6,972 nucleotides of DNA, taken from positions 1 to 6,972 of the forward strand of contig JAZSKI010000058.1 of assembly GCA_045534775.1 (NCBI GenBank), given 5' to 3'. Numbering within the stretch: the first letter of the stretch is position 1; every line of letters begins with the position of its first letter. Source of the DNA: JAZOTK01 sp045534775. GTDB taxonomy: Bacteria; Bacillota; Clostridia; RUG12999. Below the pieces are notes generated by a model, which saw only the letters and a list, made by a program, of their open reading frames with translations, was not told the origin of the DNA and did no database searches. Below, in pieces: positions 1-6,273 of the stretch. A program made the position numbers and the translations under genes.

Positions 1-609
1 TATATCATCAGCAACCTTAAAGAACTTTTTTCTTTCAACCTGATTAACTTTCGTATCAATGCCATCAGGATAATAAAATGCGACATCACTCTCGCTATCG
101 TCATATCCACCAAGCAGTTCAGACAGAGTTATTGTTTCTCCATTTTCTACCACAAGTTCATTATTGAGTCTATCAATTCTTTCGTGTTCTGCAGCTAAAT
201 ATCTGCCTTCGTTAAGATATTGCTCAAAGCGTTTCCACATATCACCCTCAACATTTTTCAGTTTGAGAGTTGAAGTGTCATAGCTTGTTGCCTCAAATAT
301 GTCTGTGGGGTTGTTTTCGTCAAAGTATGTAAAGAGGTAAACATTACCTTCTTTTATATCAAAGTCACCAATGGTATTGAAGTTATATGCAATCTGCTTT
401 GTTCCGAGTTTTACATCGCCTTTGATTTTCTTAACGGGCGAAAATTCTATGTCAGGTTTTTCTTTGTCAGGATGGTAATAAACAACCTCTGCAAAGAATA
501 TCTGCGATTGATCCATAAGTAAATCTTCAGGAATACTACCTGCAAGGGCCGTTGTTGACATTGATAACATAATTGCAATTATACTTATAAGACCTATTAT
601 CTTTTTCAT
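1..609 (-). CDS. Secreted protein of unknown function, C-terminus cut by window edge
   Basis: Last visible gene of the operon; 203 codons are open to the left edge, so the C-terminus is missing. The start is ATG at 609-607, preceded at good spacing by AAGGAGG. Residues 1-23 form a classical signal peptide: a Lys-Lys n-region, an Ile/Leu-rich core and a cleavage site ALA|GS after residue 23. There is no cysteine at the cleavage site, so unlike its four upstream neighbours this product should be cut by signal peptidase I and released or wall-held rather than lipidated. The mature part opens with PEDLL and a stretch rich in aromatic and acidic residues (FFAEVVYYHPDK), with alternating hydrophobic runs suggesting a beta-rich fold. 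It contains a mixed helical stretch around residues 120-150. I do not recognise a named family. Its place in a lipoprotein operon supports an extracellular role. Confidence 0.85.
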   Translation of the reverse strand, partial: MKKIIGLISIIAIMLSMSTTALAGSIPEDLLMDQSQIFFAEVVYYHPDKEKPDIEFSPVKKIKGDVKLGTKQIAYNFNTIGDFDIKEGNVYLFTYFDENNPTDIFEATSYDTSTLKLKNVEGDMWKRFEQYLNEGRYLAAEHERIDRLNNELVVENGETITLSELLGGYDDSESDVAFYYPDGIDTKVNQVERKKFFKVADDI

Positions 610-619
610 ATAAACAAAT

Positions 620-627
620 CCTCCTTA
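620..627 (-). promoter_or_regulatory. Ribosome binding site fused to upstream stop codon
   Basis: TAAGGAGG on the minus strand. The TAA ends the 320-aa lipoprotein gene and the following bases are the Shine-Dalgarno sequence of the secreted-protein gene starting at 609. The overlap places terminating ribosomes on the next initiation site, so translational coupling is likely. Confidence 0.85.
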
Positions 628-1587
628 TTCGACAGTAAAGTGTACCGTATAGGTTTCCTTGTCAAAGTCTCCGGGTGCTCTAAAGTCCATAAATTCTTTC
701 TTCAGGCGGTAGTAACCGGGTTTTAATTCGCCGTAACCATGTTCAAAATTTATATTTATTTCAGAAACATCATTCGTTTTAACTCCATAAGCAAGTGCGT
801 TCCAAACTAAAGGTTCGCCCGTTATTGTTTCTACGGGTTGCCATTCATCATTGACAGTATTTTCAAGGAAGTATGCGGCACCATATTCAAGAGTGCCGGA
901 AGGATTACCACCGAATTGCTCAATTTTCAATGTTATTCCTTTGGGAGTTACATTATCTGCATAGAGAGTGATGCCCCATTTATCAGAAGTGATATAATTG
1001 ATGTGTGTTGCACCTTTTGGTATTTCTGACGGATATTGCGAACTCAGTAAGGAATCGTGAATATCGTTAAAGGTTACATCAGCATAATTGCTGAGAACAA
1101 TCAATTCATTGTCAACGATTGCATTGTTAAGTCGTCCCTTTATGTAATAGCAATATTTTAATCCATCAAGTTTACTATCATATAAATCATACTTTTTGAA
1201 GATTACCCATTTCCCGCCAATATTGACCTCTTTGGTAATACTTGTTGCGTTCTGATAGCCTTCTGCATCAAAATTCGCTTCACCTGATTTTAAGGGAATT
1301 TCGTTTTCCTTAACTGTTTTCTTTAGCTCTCCGTCCATCGCTTCGCAACGGGGATTTTTTTCGCTTACCATCTCTGTGTCATAATACAAAACGCCATCAA
1401 TATTAAACATTCTGACAGGTTTCTTTTCTAATTGCGCACCAAACTGTCCTTTTACGGTTTCATTATTTTCCCCGACAATTATCTGTGTCGGTCCATCGGC
1501 ACCGCCTATTACTCCGATGCTTGCATTGTCGCAAGCAGTAAGCATCAGGCAATATAGTGCCGCCGTCAACATTATTATTCGTTTCAT
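625..1587 (-). CDS. Lipoprotein with GGADGPT motif and C-terminal bacterial Ig-like domain
   Basis: A 320-aa predicted lipoprotein. The signal peptide (residues 1-18) ends in a good lipobox, LTAC, with Cys19 as the lipidated residue. Directly after it, residues 23-34 read SIGVIGGADGPT. This matches the conserved GGADGPT motif of the membrane-embedded beta subunit of Na+-translocating decarboxylases (OadB/GcdB), but nothing else in the protein resembles that transporter. Residues about 58-130 form a small domain containing VLYYDT, RCEAMDG and a closing KWVIFKKY. This pattern looks familiar from Clostridial exported proteins, but I cannot name it. Residues about 200-320 look like the bacterial Ig-like domain often seen at the C-terminus of Firmicute lipoproteins (Big_14 type), with NVTPKGITL, GTLEYGAAYFLE, GYYRLKKEFMDFR and a closing beta strand. 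The ATG at 1587 has GGGAGG upstream. It lies 24 bp after the serpin fusion gene and its stop overlaps the next RBS, so it is co-transcribed. It probably acts as a surface-displayed binding or structural protein; no enzymatic residues are evident. Confidence 0.88.
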   Translation of the reverse strand: MKRIIMLTAALYCLMLTACDNASIGVIGGADGPTQIIVGENNETVKGQFGAQLEKKPVRMFNIDGVLYYDTEMVSEKNPRCEAMDGELKKTVKENEIPLKSGEANFDAEGYQNATSITKEVNIGGKWVIFKKYDLYDSKLDGLKYCYYIKGRLNNAIVDNELIVLSNYADVTFNDIHDSLLSSQYPSEIPKGATHINYITSDKWGITLYADNVTPKGITLKIEQFGGNPSGTLEYGAAYFLENTVNDEWQPVETITGEPLVWNALAYGVKTNDVSEININFEHGYGELKPGYYRLKKEFMDFRAPGDFDKETYTVHFTVE

Positions 1588-1611
1588 AGGCGCAGCCTCC
1601 CTTATTGTTTA

Positions 1612-4461
1612 TTATTTTCCGTAAGCGTATCTGCCCATAAAGAGGGTTTCTCCGCTTGTGTTGTCTCTGATGAGAAAATAGAAGGGTTTGTTGAACTTAA
1701 GCTCTATAGGCTCCGGCGGACGTGCCGAGCCTGCCATACCTATTCCGGTTATCGCCGCCGCTTCTGTTCCCTTTTCGTCAACAGCTATATAGGTTTTATG
1801 AATTGTATCCGATATAAACATATTACCGCCGTTAAACATCTTCTTAAAATCTGATTGTCCGTCAATAAATGCCGCCTTTATTCCCATTGTTTTCAGCATA
1901 TTATTGAGGCTCGTATCGTATTCAATTTTAAATTTAGGCATAGAGAGCTTTATAAATTCACTTCCGAAGCTCTCCGTCCTCAGCAGCTCCGACAGAGTTT
2001 CTTCAGGATTGATGCTTCTGTCCGTCATCATAAGATACATACTTACATCAAGGTCGTTAAAATTCTCACTGCCAAGATATTCGCCGTCCTCTGAAAGAAC
2101 TTCAAATCTGTTCTTATACGGAAGCTCCAGAACCTGCACGTCGGGCATAGCGACAGATGAGTTCATCCAGCCTGTTCTGTTCATAAAATCAATTTTCGAT
2201 TTCGTGCCGTCTGCATTTTTAAATTCATCGGGTTCTGTTGCTCTCTCATTAAATTCGTTCTGCCACGCGCCCTTGAAATAAATTGCATTTATGATTGTCG
2301 CCCAAAAATCGTTGTTATCAATGATTTTTGAGATTTTTCCGTTAGTTTTGTCGCTTACCCAGGAGTTGATTTCTTTCACCGCGTTGCCGTCATTTACCGA
2401 TTTTACCTCTGCATTATAGTGTTCCGCCGCCTGAGCTTTAAACTCCGAACTAAAATCCTGCTTTGTTTTGCTTTCGTTAATCCATATTGAATTTGCTATG
2501 TTAAGCCTCAGATTTTCCGTTTGCAAATAGCGGAAAATCAGCTCTTTTGCAAATTCGTTATATGCTGTTATGCCTTCGTCAATATTCACCTCATAACCGA
2601 GAGCCTCGGCAATTTCGGTTTTGGTTTCGCCATCTGCTCCGTTTAATGCAAGCATTAACGCCATCTTTATTGATGTGGGAGAAAACATATAGTTTTTATC
2701 TTTTGGCATCTGCGAATTTAATTTATCCGCAAAGAGCAAATCCTCCATACTTGTTTTCAGCTTTCCGAAGCCCGCATTTTGTACGCATTGCTGACCTTCC
2801 TCCGCAAGCATAAATTCAGCCATTTTTCGTGCCGGTGCATCCTTTGGCGTATCTTTTCTTATGACAATATATGTGTTATCGGAAAGGGGATATGTGCCGT
2901 CTGCAATAGTATCGTCATCGGGATAAACTCCGTCAACAGAAAGCAGTTTTAAATGCCTTTTTGTATCAAGAACCGCATCTGCATTATGATAGTAATAGTA
3001 AATACTGTAGCCCAGTCCGTATCCCGTAGGTTCTTCTGTTTTCGCCGCAATAACATCTGTTAATATGCTCTGCATTGCTTCAGATGTCGTCTCTGCCGCT
3101 ATTTTCGGATGGATTTTGTTTCCCATTAGGAAATGCTTTTCCATCTGTGCGTGGCTTCCTGAATCGTTGTTTCTGCAATAGGGATATAAAAGTGCATCAA
3201 CGCCGCCGATTTCGCTCCAGTTTTCATAAGCATCATTTACATATATGTTTGAAATCTGCTCGCTTGTCAGTCCTTCAATGGGATTATCCTTGTTTGTAAA
3301 GAAAATCATAGCATCATAAGCAATCGGAATAAGCTCCAGCTCAACGCCTTTTTCTTCAGCCATAGCGAGAATATCACTTGCAGGGTATACGGAAGCAAAG
3401 CTCATATCAATTTCGCCGTTTATGAGCTTCTGATAGGTCACATGGCTTTTTGAATGTTTTTGTGGTTTTTGGGGATGGTTTCCGCCGTTTGAAAACAGCA
3501 TTCCGTAAACCACATCGGTAAAAGGATAGGTAGAAGTAGACCCGTCAATCACAGGCATACCGTTATCAAACCCTAAATGCTCCGCCATACTCGACGGATA
3601 AACCTGGCACCGCTCTTCTATGTTATGTAAAAGGCTTGCAACCTCAAATCTTGTGGCACTTTTTTGCGGATTAATAAGCCTTGCAGGATTTTCGGGATTG
3701 CTTTCGTCTACATCGGTTTCAGCATAGTTACCTATCTTTGAGTATGCCTCCTTCGCCCAATGGGAAATTTTATCATCGTCTGTTGCGTTCATATAATCAC
3801 CCTTTGGGTAGCCAAGTCCCGCAAGAGTCACCGCACGTGCCGCCATAACCACAAATTCTTCTCTTGATACGTTTCTGTCAGGGGAAAAGAAGTCTTCCGA
3901 ATCGCCCTTTACAAGCCCGTAGTGATATGCGGATAAAATCTCCCTATAATACCATTTATCGCTTGTAACATCATCAAATATCTGAACTGTTCCCTGCATC
4001 GGAAGCACCTCAAGACCTAAAAACCGAAGCAACATAGCGGTAGCTTCCGCCCTCGTTATGTTATCAAAAGGAAGTGCCTCGCCCTTTTCATTGCCTTTTA
4101 TGACTCCCGTCTTAGACATCTGTCGCATAGGATAAAATTCATAATATCGGGCATCATAGTCCGCGAACTGTATTTCCTCCGCAGCAAAGGCTTCTATCTC
4201 CATATCAGCTTTTTCTGTGGGCAGCGTTGCAAATATTCTTCCGTCATAAAGAAGAGAAAGCGTTATAGGTTCCTTTGTTTCTTTATATCTCGCTTTAACA
4301 GTAATTCTCCAATCATAGCCCAAATCCGTATTATACGGAGCGCTTACTACCGTAAATCCGCCGTCTGCTGATATATTATCCCCCGGTGCAGTAGCGCAGG
4401 ATATAGCGCAGGTCATTAAAATCGCTGTTCCTAAAACCATTGACAATAATCTTTTTTTCAT
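1612..4461 (-). CDS. Surface lipoprotein fusing SLH repeats, PstS-like binding domain and serpin
   Basis: A 949-aa exported multidomain protein. The signal sequence spans residues 1-21, with a lipobox-like AISC at 19-22; Ala at -3 makes lipidation likely but not certain. Three S-layer homology repeats lie at about 105-150 (GVIKGN, ITRAEATAML), 161-216 (FDDV, GLVKGD, FFSPD, VSREEF) and 223-283 (ATRFEVASLL), and should bind secondary cell-wall polymer. A PstS-like periplasmic-binding domain covers about 300-567: it opens with PVIDGSTSTYPF, has RNNDSGS at the usual ligand-loop site and closes with YPLSDNTYIVI and EEGQQCVQNAGF. A complete serpin of about 380 residues follows with almost no linker: FSPTSIKMALMLALNGA (593-609), NAIYFKGAW (725-733), MPKFKIEY (841-848), hinge EKGTEAAAITG (896-906) and a perfect serpin signature, LKFNKPFYFLI (921-931). 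Counting Glu896 as P17 puts P1-P1' at Ser912-Ala913, which suggests an elastase-like target. The Gly-Thr-x-Ala-Ala-Ala hinge is of the inhibitory type. The start ATG has GGAGAGG just upstream. The probable role is a wall-anchored protease inhibitor, with the binding domain's ligand unknown. Confidence 0.95.
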   Translation of the reverse strand: MKKRLLSMVLGTAILMTCAISCATAPGDNISADGGFTVVSAPYNTDLGYDWRITVKARYKETKEPITLSLLYDGRIFATLPTEKADMEIEAFAAEEIQFADYDARYYEFYPMRQMSKTGVIKGNEKGEALPFDNITRAEATAMLLRFLGLEVLPMQGTVQIFDDVTSDKWYYREILSAYHYGLVKGDSEDFFSPDRNVSREEFVVMAARAVTLAGLGYPKGDYMNATDDDKISHWAKEAYSKIGNYAETDVDESNPENPARLINPQKSATRFEVASLLHNIEERCQVYPSSMAEHLGFDNGMPVIDGSTSTYPFTDVVYGMLFSNGGNHPQKPQKHSKSHVTYQKLINGEIDMSFASVYPASDILAMAEEKGVELELIPIAYDAMIFFTNKDNPIEGLTSEQISNIYVNDAYENWSEIGGVDALLYPYCRNNDSGSHAQMEKHFLMGNKIHPKIAAETTSEAMQSILTDVIAAKTEEPTGYGLGYSIYYYYHNADAVLDTKRHLKLLSVDGVYPDDDTIADGTYPLSDNTYIVIRKDTPKDAPARKMAEFMLAEEGQQCVQNAGFGKLKTSMEDLLFADKLNSQMPKDKNYMFSPTSIKMALMLALNGADGETKTEIAEALGYEVNIDEGITAYNEFAKELIFRYLQTENLRLNIANSIWINESKTKQDFSSEFKAQAAEHYNAEVKSVNDGNAVKEINSWVSDKTNGKISKIIDNNDFWATIINAIYFKGAWQNEFNERATEPDEFKNADGTKSKIDFMNRTGWMNSSVAMPDVQVLELPYKNRFEVLSEDGEYLGSENFNDLDVSMYLMMTDRSINPEETLSELLRTESFGSEFIKLSMPKFKIEYDTSLNNMLKTMGIKAAFIDGQSDFKKMFNGGNMFISDTIHKTYIAVDEKGTEAAAITGIGMAGSARPPEPIELKFNKPFYFLIRDNTSGETLFMGRYAYGK

Positions 4462-4466
4462 GTCAT

Positions 4467-4476
4467 CCTCTCCTTA
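4467..4476 (-). promoter_or_regulatory. Ribosome binding site fused to upstream stop codon
   Basis: TAAGGAGAGG on the minus strand. The TAA terminates the 170-aa lipoprotein gene and the purine run serves the serpin fusion gene whose ATG is at 4461-4459. This is the same stop/RBS overlap as at two other junctions of the operon. Confidence 0.8.
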
Positions 4477-4986
4477 TCTTTCAAGCTTAAATGTGCTTGC
4501 TATGTTTGATAATTCTTTTTGTAAATCTTCGCTTGTGTTTTTTGGGAACTCCCAAGAAATTATGTAAACCGCTTCTTTTTCCTCATAAAGATTAAACCAC
4601 AGTACATCTCCGTCAGGCTCGATTCCGCAGAGGGAGTAACCCATTAAATCCTCGAAAATATAATCCTCGTTATCTCTCAGAAATTTTCCTCTTGCGGTAA
4701 GCTCGTCTGTATTCTTATAGGTTGTTACTTTGATTTCGACATCATCTTTCTTTGTGTATTCCCATTTTTCTTCTAAAGCCCCGTCATCATAGTCTTTTTC
4801 ATAACGGTAGTTTTTTGTGGGAACCGCAAGCGTATACCCCTCTCCCCGATGGATTTCGCTCCCGCCAACGGTAGTATAAAGCTTATCATTCTTTGCTTCG
4901 GGAAGGACAGCTCCTTTGTTTGCGCCCTTGCAACCGGCAACTGCAAGCAGAGATATTATCAATATAATTAAAGTCAGTTTCTTCAT
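4474..4986 (-). CDS. Small lipoprotein of unknown function
   Basis: A 170-aa predicted lipoprotein. It has a strongly hydrophobic signal (residues 4-17) and a canonical lipobox, VAGC, with Cys19 as the mature N-terminus. After a short polar linker, residues about 44-170 form one compact domain. It opens with GYTLAVPTKNYRYEKDY, a beta strand followed by a proline turn, continues with KWEYTKKDDVEIKVTTY, and ends in a helix leading to SNIASTFKLER. The opening 'xLxVPxxxxY' and the closing 'IxxTFK' resemble PsbP/DcrB-type small lipoprotein domains, but this is only a fold-level impression. The start ATG at 4986 has AAGGAGG 8 bases upstream. The gap to the upstream gene is 13 bp and to the downstream serpin fusion gene 12 bp, so it is tightly co-translated with both. 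Its position just before the serpin gene makes a partner or accessory role possible, but nothing in the sequence proves one. Confidence 0.88.
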   Translation of the reverse strand: MKKLTLIILIISLLAVAGCKGANKGAVLPEAKNDKLYTTVGGSEIHRGEGYTLAVPTKNYRYEKDYDDGALEEKWEYTKKDDVEIKVTTYKNTDELTARGKFLRDNEDYIFEDLMGYSLCGIEPDGDVLWFNLYEEKEAVYIISWEFPKNTSEDLQKELSNIASTFKLER

Positions 4987-4994
4987 GCTTTCCG

Positions 4995-5002
4995 CCTCCT
5001 TA
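4995..5002 (-). promoter_or_regulatory. Ribosome binding site fused to upstream stop codon
   Basis: TAAGGAGG on the minus strand: the TAA of the 280-aa lipoprotein gene runs directly into the Shine-Dalgarno sequence of the 170-aa lipoprotein gene (ATG at 4986). Confidence 0.85.
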
Positions 5003-5842
5003 TGATATTACCTGCGACCCGACATTATAATCCGTCCACGTTCCCTTTTGCGACCAGACTGCAGAACAGTCTGAAAAACAGTATGCACCAAGTCCGCTAC
5101 GCCATTTTTGTGCATCAAATTTTATTACCCGAAGTCCGTTATACTGCTCCTCGCCCTTCATACTGTCGGTGATTGAAAAGAGCAGCCCTTCTTCAAAATA
5201 ATAGGGTTTGTCTCCCTTTAAATATCCCTGCTCGGCAAGCTCTTTATATGAAAGCTCTAAACGCTCCTTGTGATGTGCTTTTGAGAAAATATAACTAATC
5301 GCCGATTTTTCTCCATCGGTCAGCTCTCCGGGAGCCTCGCTCAAATCAATGCTTACATATTTGTTGCTTCCGTTGAGTCCCGAATCTGCTTCCCACAAAT
5401 CCTCAAGAACCTTTAAGTACAGACCGCACAAATCATAATATGTCCCGCCGGGATTTTTTTCTGTTCCAATGGAATAACCATTGATGGATTTACAGAAATC
5501 TGTAATATCAATAGGCACTCCCGTGCTCTGAATAAAATTGATGAAGGCTCCTTTATAATAAACATCTAACGGCATACCATCCTCTAAATCCGTAAGCTCT
5601 GCCTTGTTTCCATCTATAAATACATCAACCTTGCCCGCATCAACAGTATATACAAAATTGCTTTCTGTTCCGCCGAGAATAAGGCTTCCGCTCTCTGCAC
5701 CGTCAATAATCTTAAGGGTCAGCTTCTCAGCCCGCGACCCCGGGCCTTCGCTCAGCCCGCCTGCTACGCCGCCACTTTCATTATCACAAGCCGCAAGCAA
5801 TATACTGCAAATTAAAAATACTATGGTTATGATCCTTTTCAT
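5000..5842 (-). CDS. Lipoprotein of unknown function, first gene of the operon
   Basis: A 280-aa predicted lipoprotein when started at the ATG 5842-5840. That start gives a textbook signal (MKRI, hydrophobic core, lipobox LAAC with Cys19) and has AAAGGA 8 bases upstream. The frame stays open to a TTG at 5890, and ATGs at 5875 and 5851 would add up to 11 polar residues before the signal, so they are less likely. After Cys19 comes a Gly/Ser-rich tether (GGVAGGLSEGPGS) loosely resembling the GGADGPT stretch of the 320-aa lipoprotein. Residues about 40-105 form a beta-rich segment ending in LEDGMPLDVYYKG, as in small beta-barrel lipoprotein domains of the DUF3221 kind. The rest is alpha/beta with GELTDGEKSAISYIF, LSYKELAEQGYLKG and a C-terminal block, FDAQKWRSGLGAYCFSDC. 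These blocks look like a conserved Clostridial family, but I cannot give it a name. A decayed inverted copy of residues about 126-181 lies at 6126-6273, so a paralogue once existed next door. Confidence 0.88.
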   Translation of the reverse strand: MKRIITIVFLICSILLAACDNESGGVAGGLSEGPGSRAEKLTLKIIDGAESGSLILGGTESNFVYTVDAGKVDVFIDGNKAELTDLEDGMPLDVYYKGAFINFIQSTGVPIDITDFCKSINGYSIGTEKNPGGTYYDLCGLYLKVLEDLWEADSGLNGSNKYVSIDLSEAPGELTDGEKSAISYIFSKAHHKERLELSYKELAEQGYLKGDKPYYFEEGLLFSITDSMKGEEQYNGLRVIKFDAQKWRSGLGAYCFSDCSAVWSQKGTWTDYNVGSQVIS

Positions 5843-6005
5843 TCTAATCATCCTTTCACATTTTCCTTTATTCATTAGACGATTTTCCAAGGAAAATGTT
5901 CCTATATCCGATATTTTTTTAATTTTGTTTTAAATTCTCAAGTGATTTTATATAAAATCGCCTCCTGCTTTTTTCAGTAAGCTTAAAAGTATTTTCCGTT
6001 CTCTC
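5843..6005 (-). other. 5' leader of the lipoprotein operon with two palindromes
   Basis: About 160 nt between the predicted transcription start near 6005 and the first ATG. It holds an AGGAGG at 5961-5966 (minus strand) with no ATG, GTG or TTG at usable distance. Immediately after it is a perfect 16-bp palindrome, GATTTTATATAAAATC (5944-5959). A second symmetric element, ATTTTCCAAGGAAAAT (5882-5897), has 7-bp arms around a central AA. Either palindrome could be an operator half-site pair or a weak RNA hairpin. No known riboswitch or intrinsic terminator with a U-tract was recognised. Confidence 0.5.
5851..5856 (-). promoter_or_regulatory. Ribosome binding site that decides the start at 5842
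   Basis: AAAGGA on the minus strand, separated by 8 bases from the ATG at 5842-5840. It supports this start over the upstream in-frame ATG and TTG codons, and the resulting protein begins cleanly with its lipoprotein signal peptide. Confidence 0.65.
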
Positions 6006-6011
6006 AGCTAT

Positions 6012-6040
6012 ATAATAACATAAAAGCACAGGTATGTCAA
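6012..6040 (-). promoter_or_regulatory. Strong sigma-A promoter of the lipoprotein operon
   Basis: On the minus strand: TTGACA (6040-6035), a 17-bp spacer, then TATTAT (6017-6012). The -10 is extended by TG at the correct place (TGTTATTAT). The -35 is a perfect match and the -10 matches 5 of 6. Transcription should start near 6005 and read all five minus-strand genes. Confidence 0.88.
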
Positions 6041-6125
6041 TATAGTTCGCGGGGGAAGACCTGCTGTTTTTTCTACTCACTACCCACTAAAAAACAAGTC
6101 ACAGGCTCTTCGCGTTTCCTCCCCT
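6041..6125. other. Non-coding stretch upstream of the operon promoter
   Basis: No gene, hairpin terminator or second promoter is visible. The only structure noted is a short 7-bp near-repeat, TACTCAC/TACCCAC followed by TA, around 6073-6090. Confidence 0.4.
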
Positions 6126-6273
6126 AACATAAAAATTCCGACGGGACATATTATGATTTGTGCGGTCTGTACTTAAAGGTTCTTGAGGCTTTGCGGGAAA
6201 CAGATTCGGGGCTCAATGGAAAGCATTGATTCGAGCGGGCTCCCGGAGAGCTGACCGATGGAGAAAAATCTGC
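6126..6273 (+). pseudogene. Inverted, frameshifted fragment of a paralogue of the 280-aa lipoprotein gene
   Basis: This stretch on the plus strand matches the coding strand of the lipoprotein gene at 5000-5842 over its complement of about 5301-5466, residues about 126-181. In frame it reads GTYYDLCGLYLKVLEALRE, against GTYYDLCGLYLKVLEDLWE in the intact gene. A 14-nt deletion, lying between two AAGCA repeats in the intact copy, then brings an in-frame TGA. A further 1-nt deletion restores the frame for APGELTDGEKSA. By eye roughly ten substitutions separate the copies outside the indels. There is no start, signal peptide or C-terminus, so this is a relic. It faces the opposite way from the operon, so it is either a remnant of a divergent paralogue or a fragment moved by rearrangement. 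Confidence 0.92.

Noticed and set aside
1490..1525. Reading the GGADGPT stretch as a Na+-translocating decarboxylase beta subunit
   Set aside because: The rest of the protein is soluble, with an Ig-like C-terminus and no transmembrane helices. Only the short motif matches.
1855..3299. Several plus-strand open frames of 74-125 codons antisense to the serpin fusion gene
   Set aside because: They lie wholly within a coding region with clear domain matches on the other strand, have no ribosome binding sites and show non-protein-like composition.
5843..5890. Longer N-terminus for the first lipoprotein, from TTG at 5890 or ATG at 5875 or 5851
   Set aside because: It would add up to 16 mostly polar residues before a complete lipoprotein signal peptide, and the ATG at 5842 has its own well-spaced AAAGGA.
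5604..5933. 109-aa plus-strand open frame over the first lipoprotein's signal region
   Set aside because: It is the antisense shadow of the lipoprotein gene, with Ser/Pro-rich composition and no start context.
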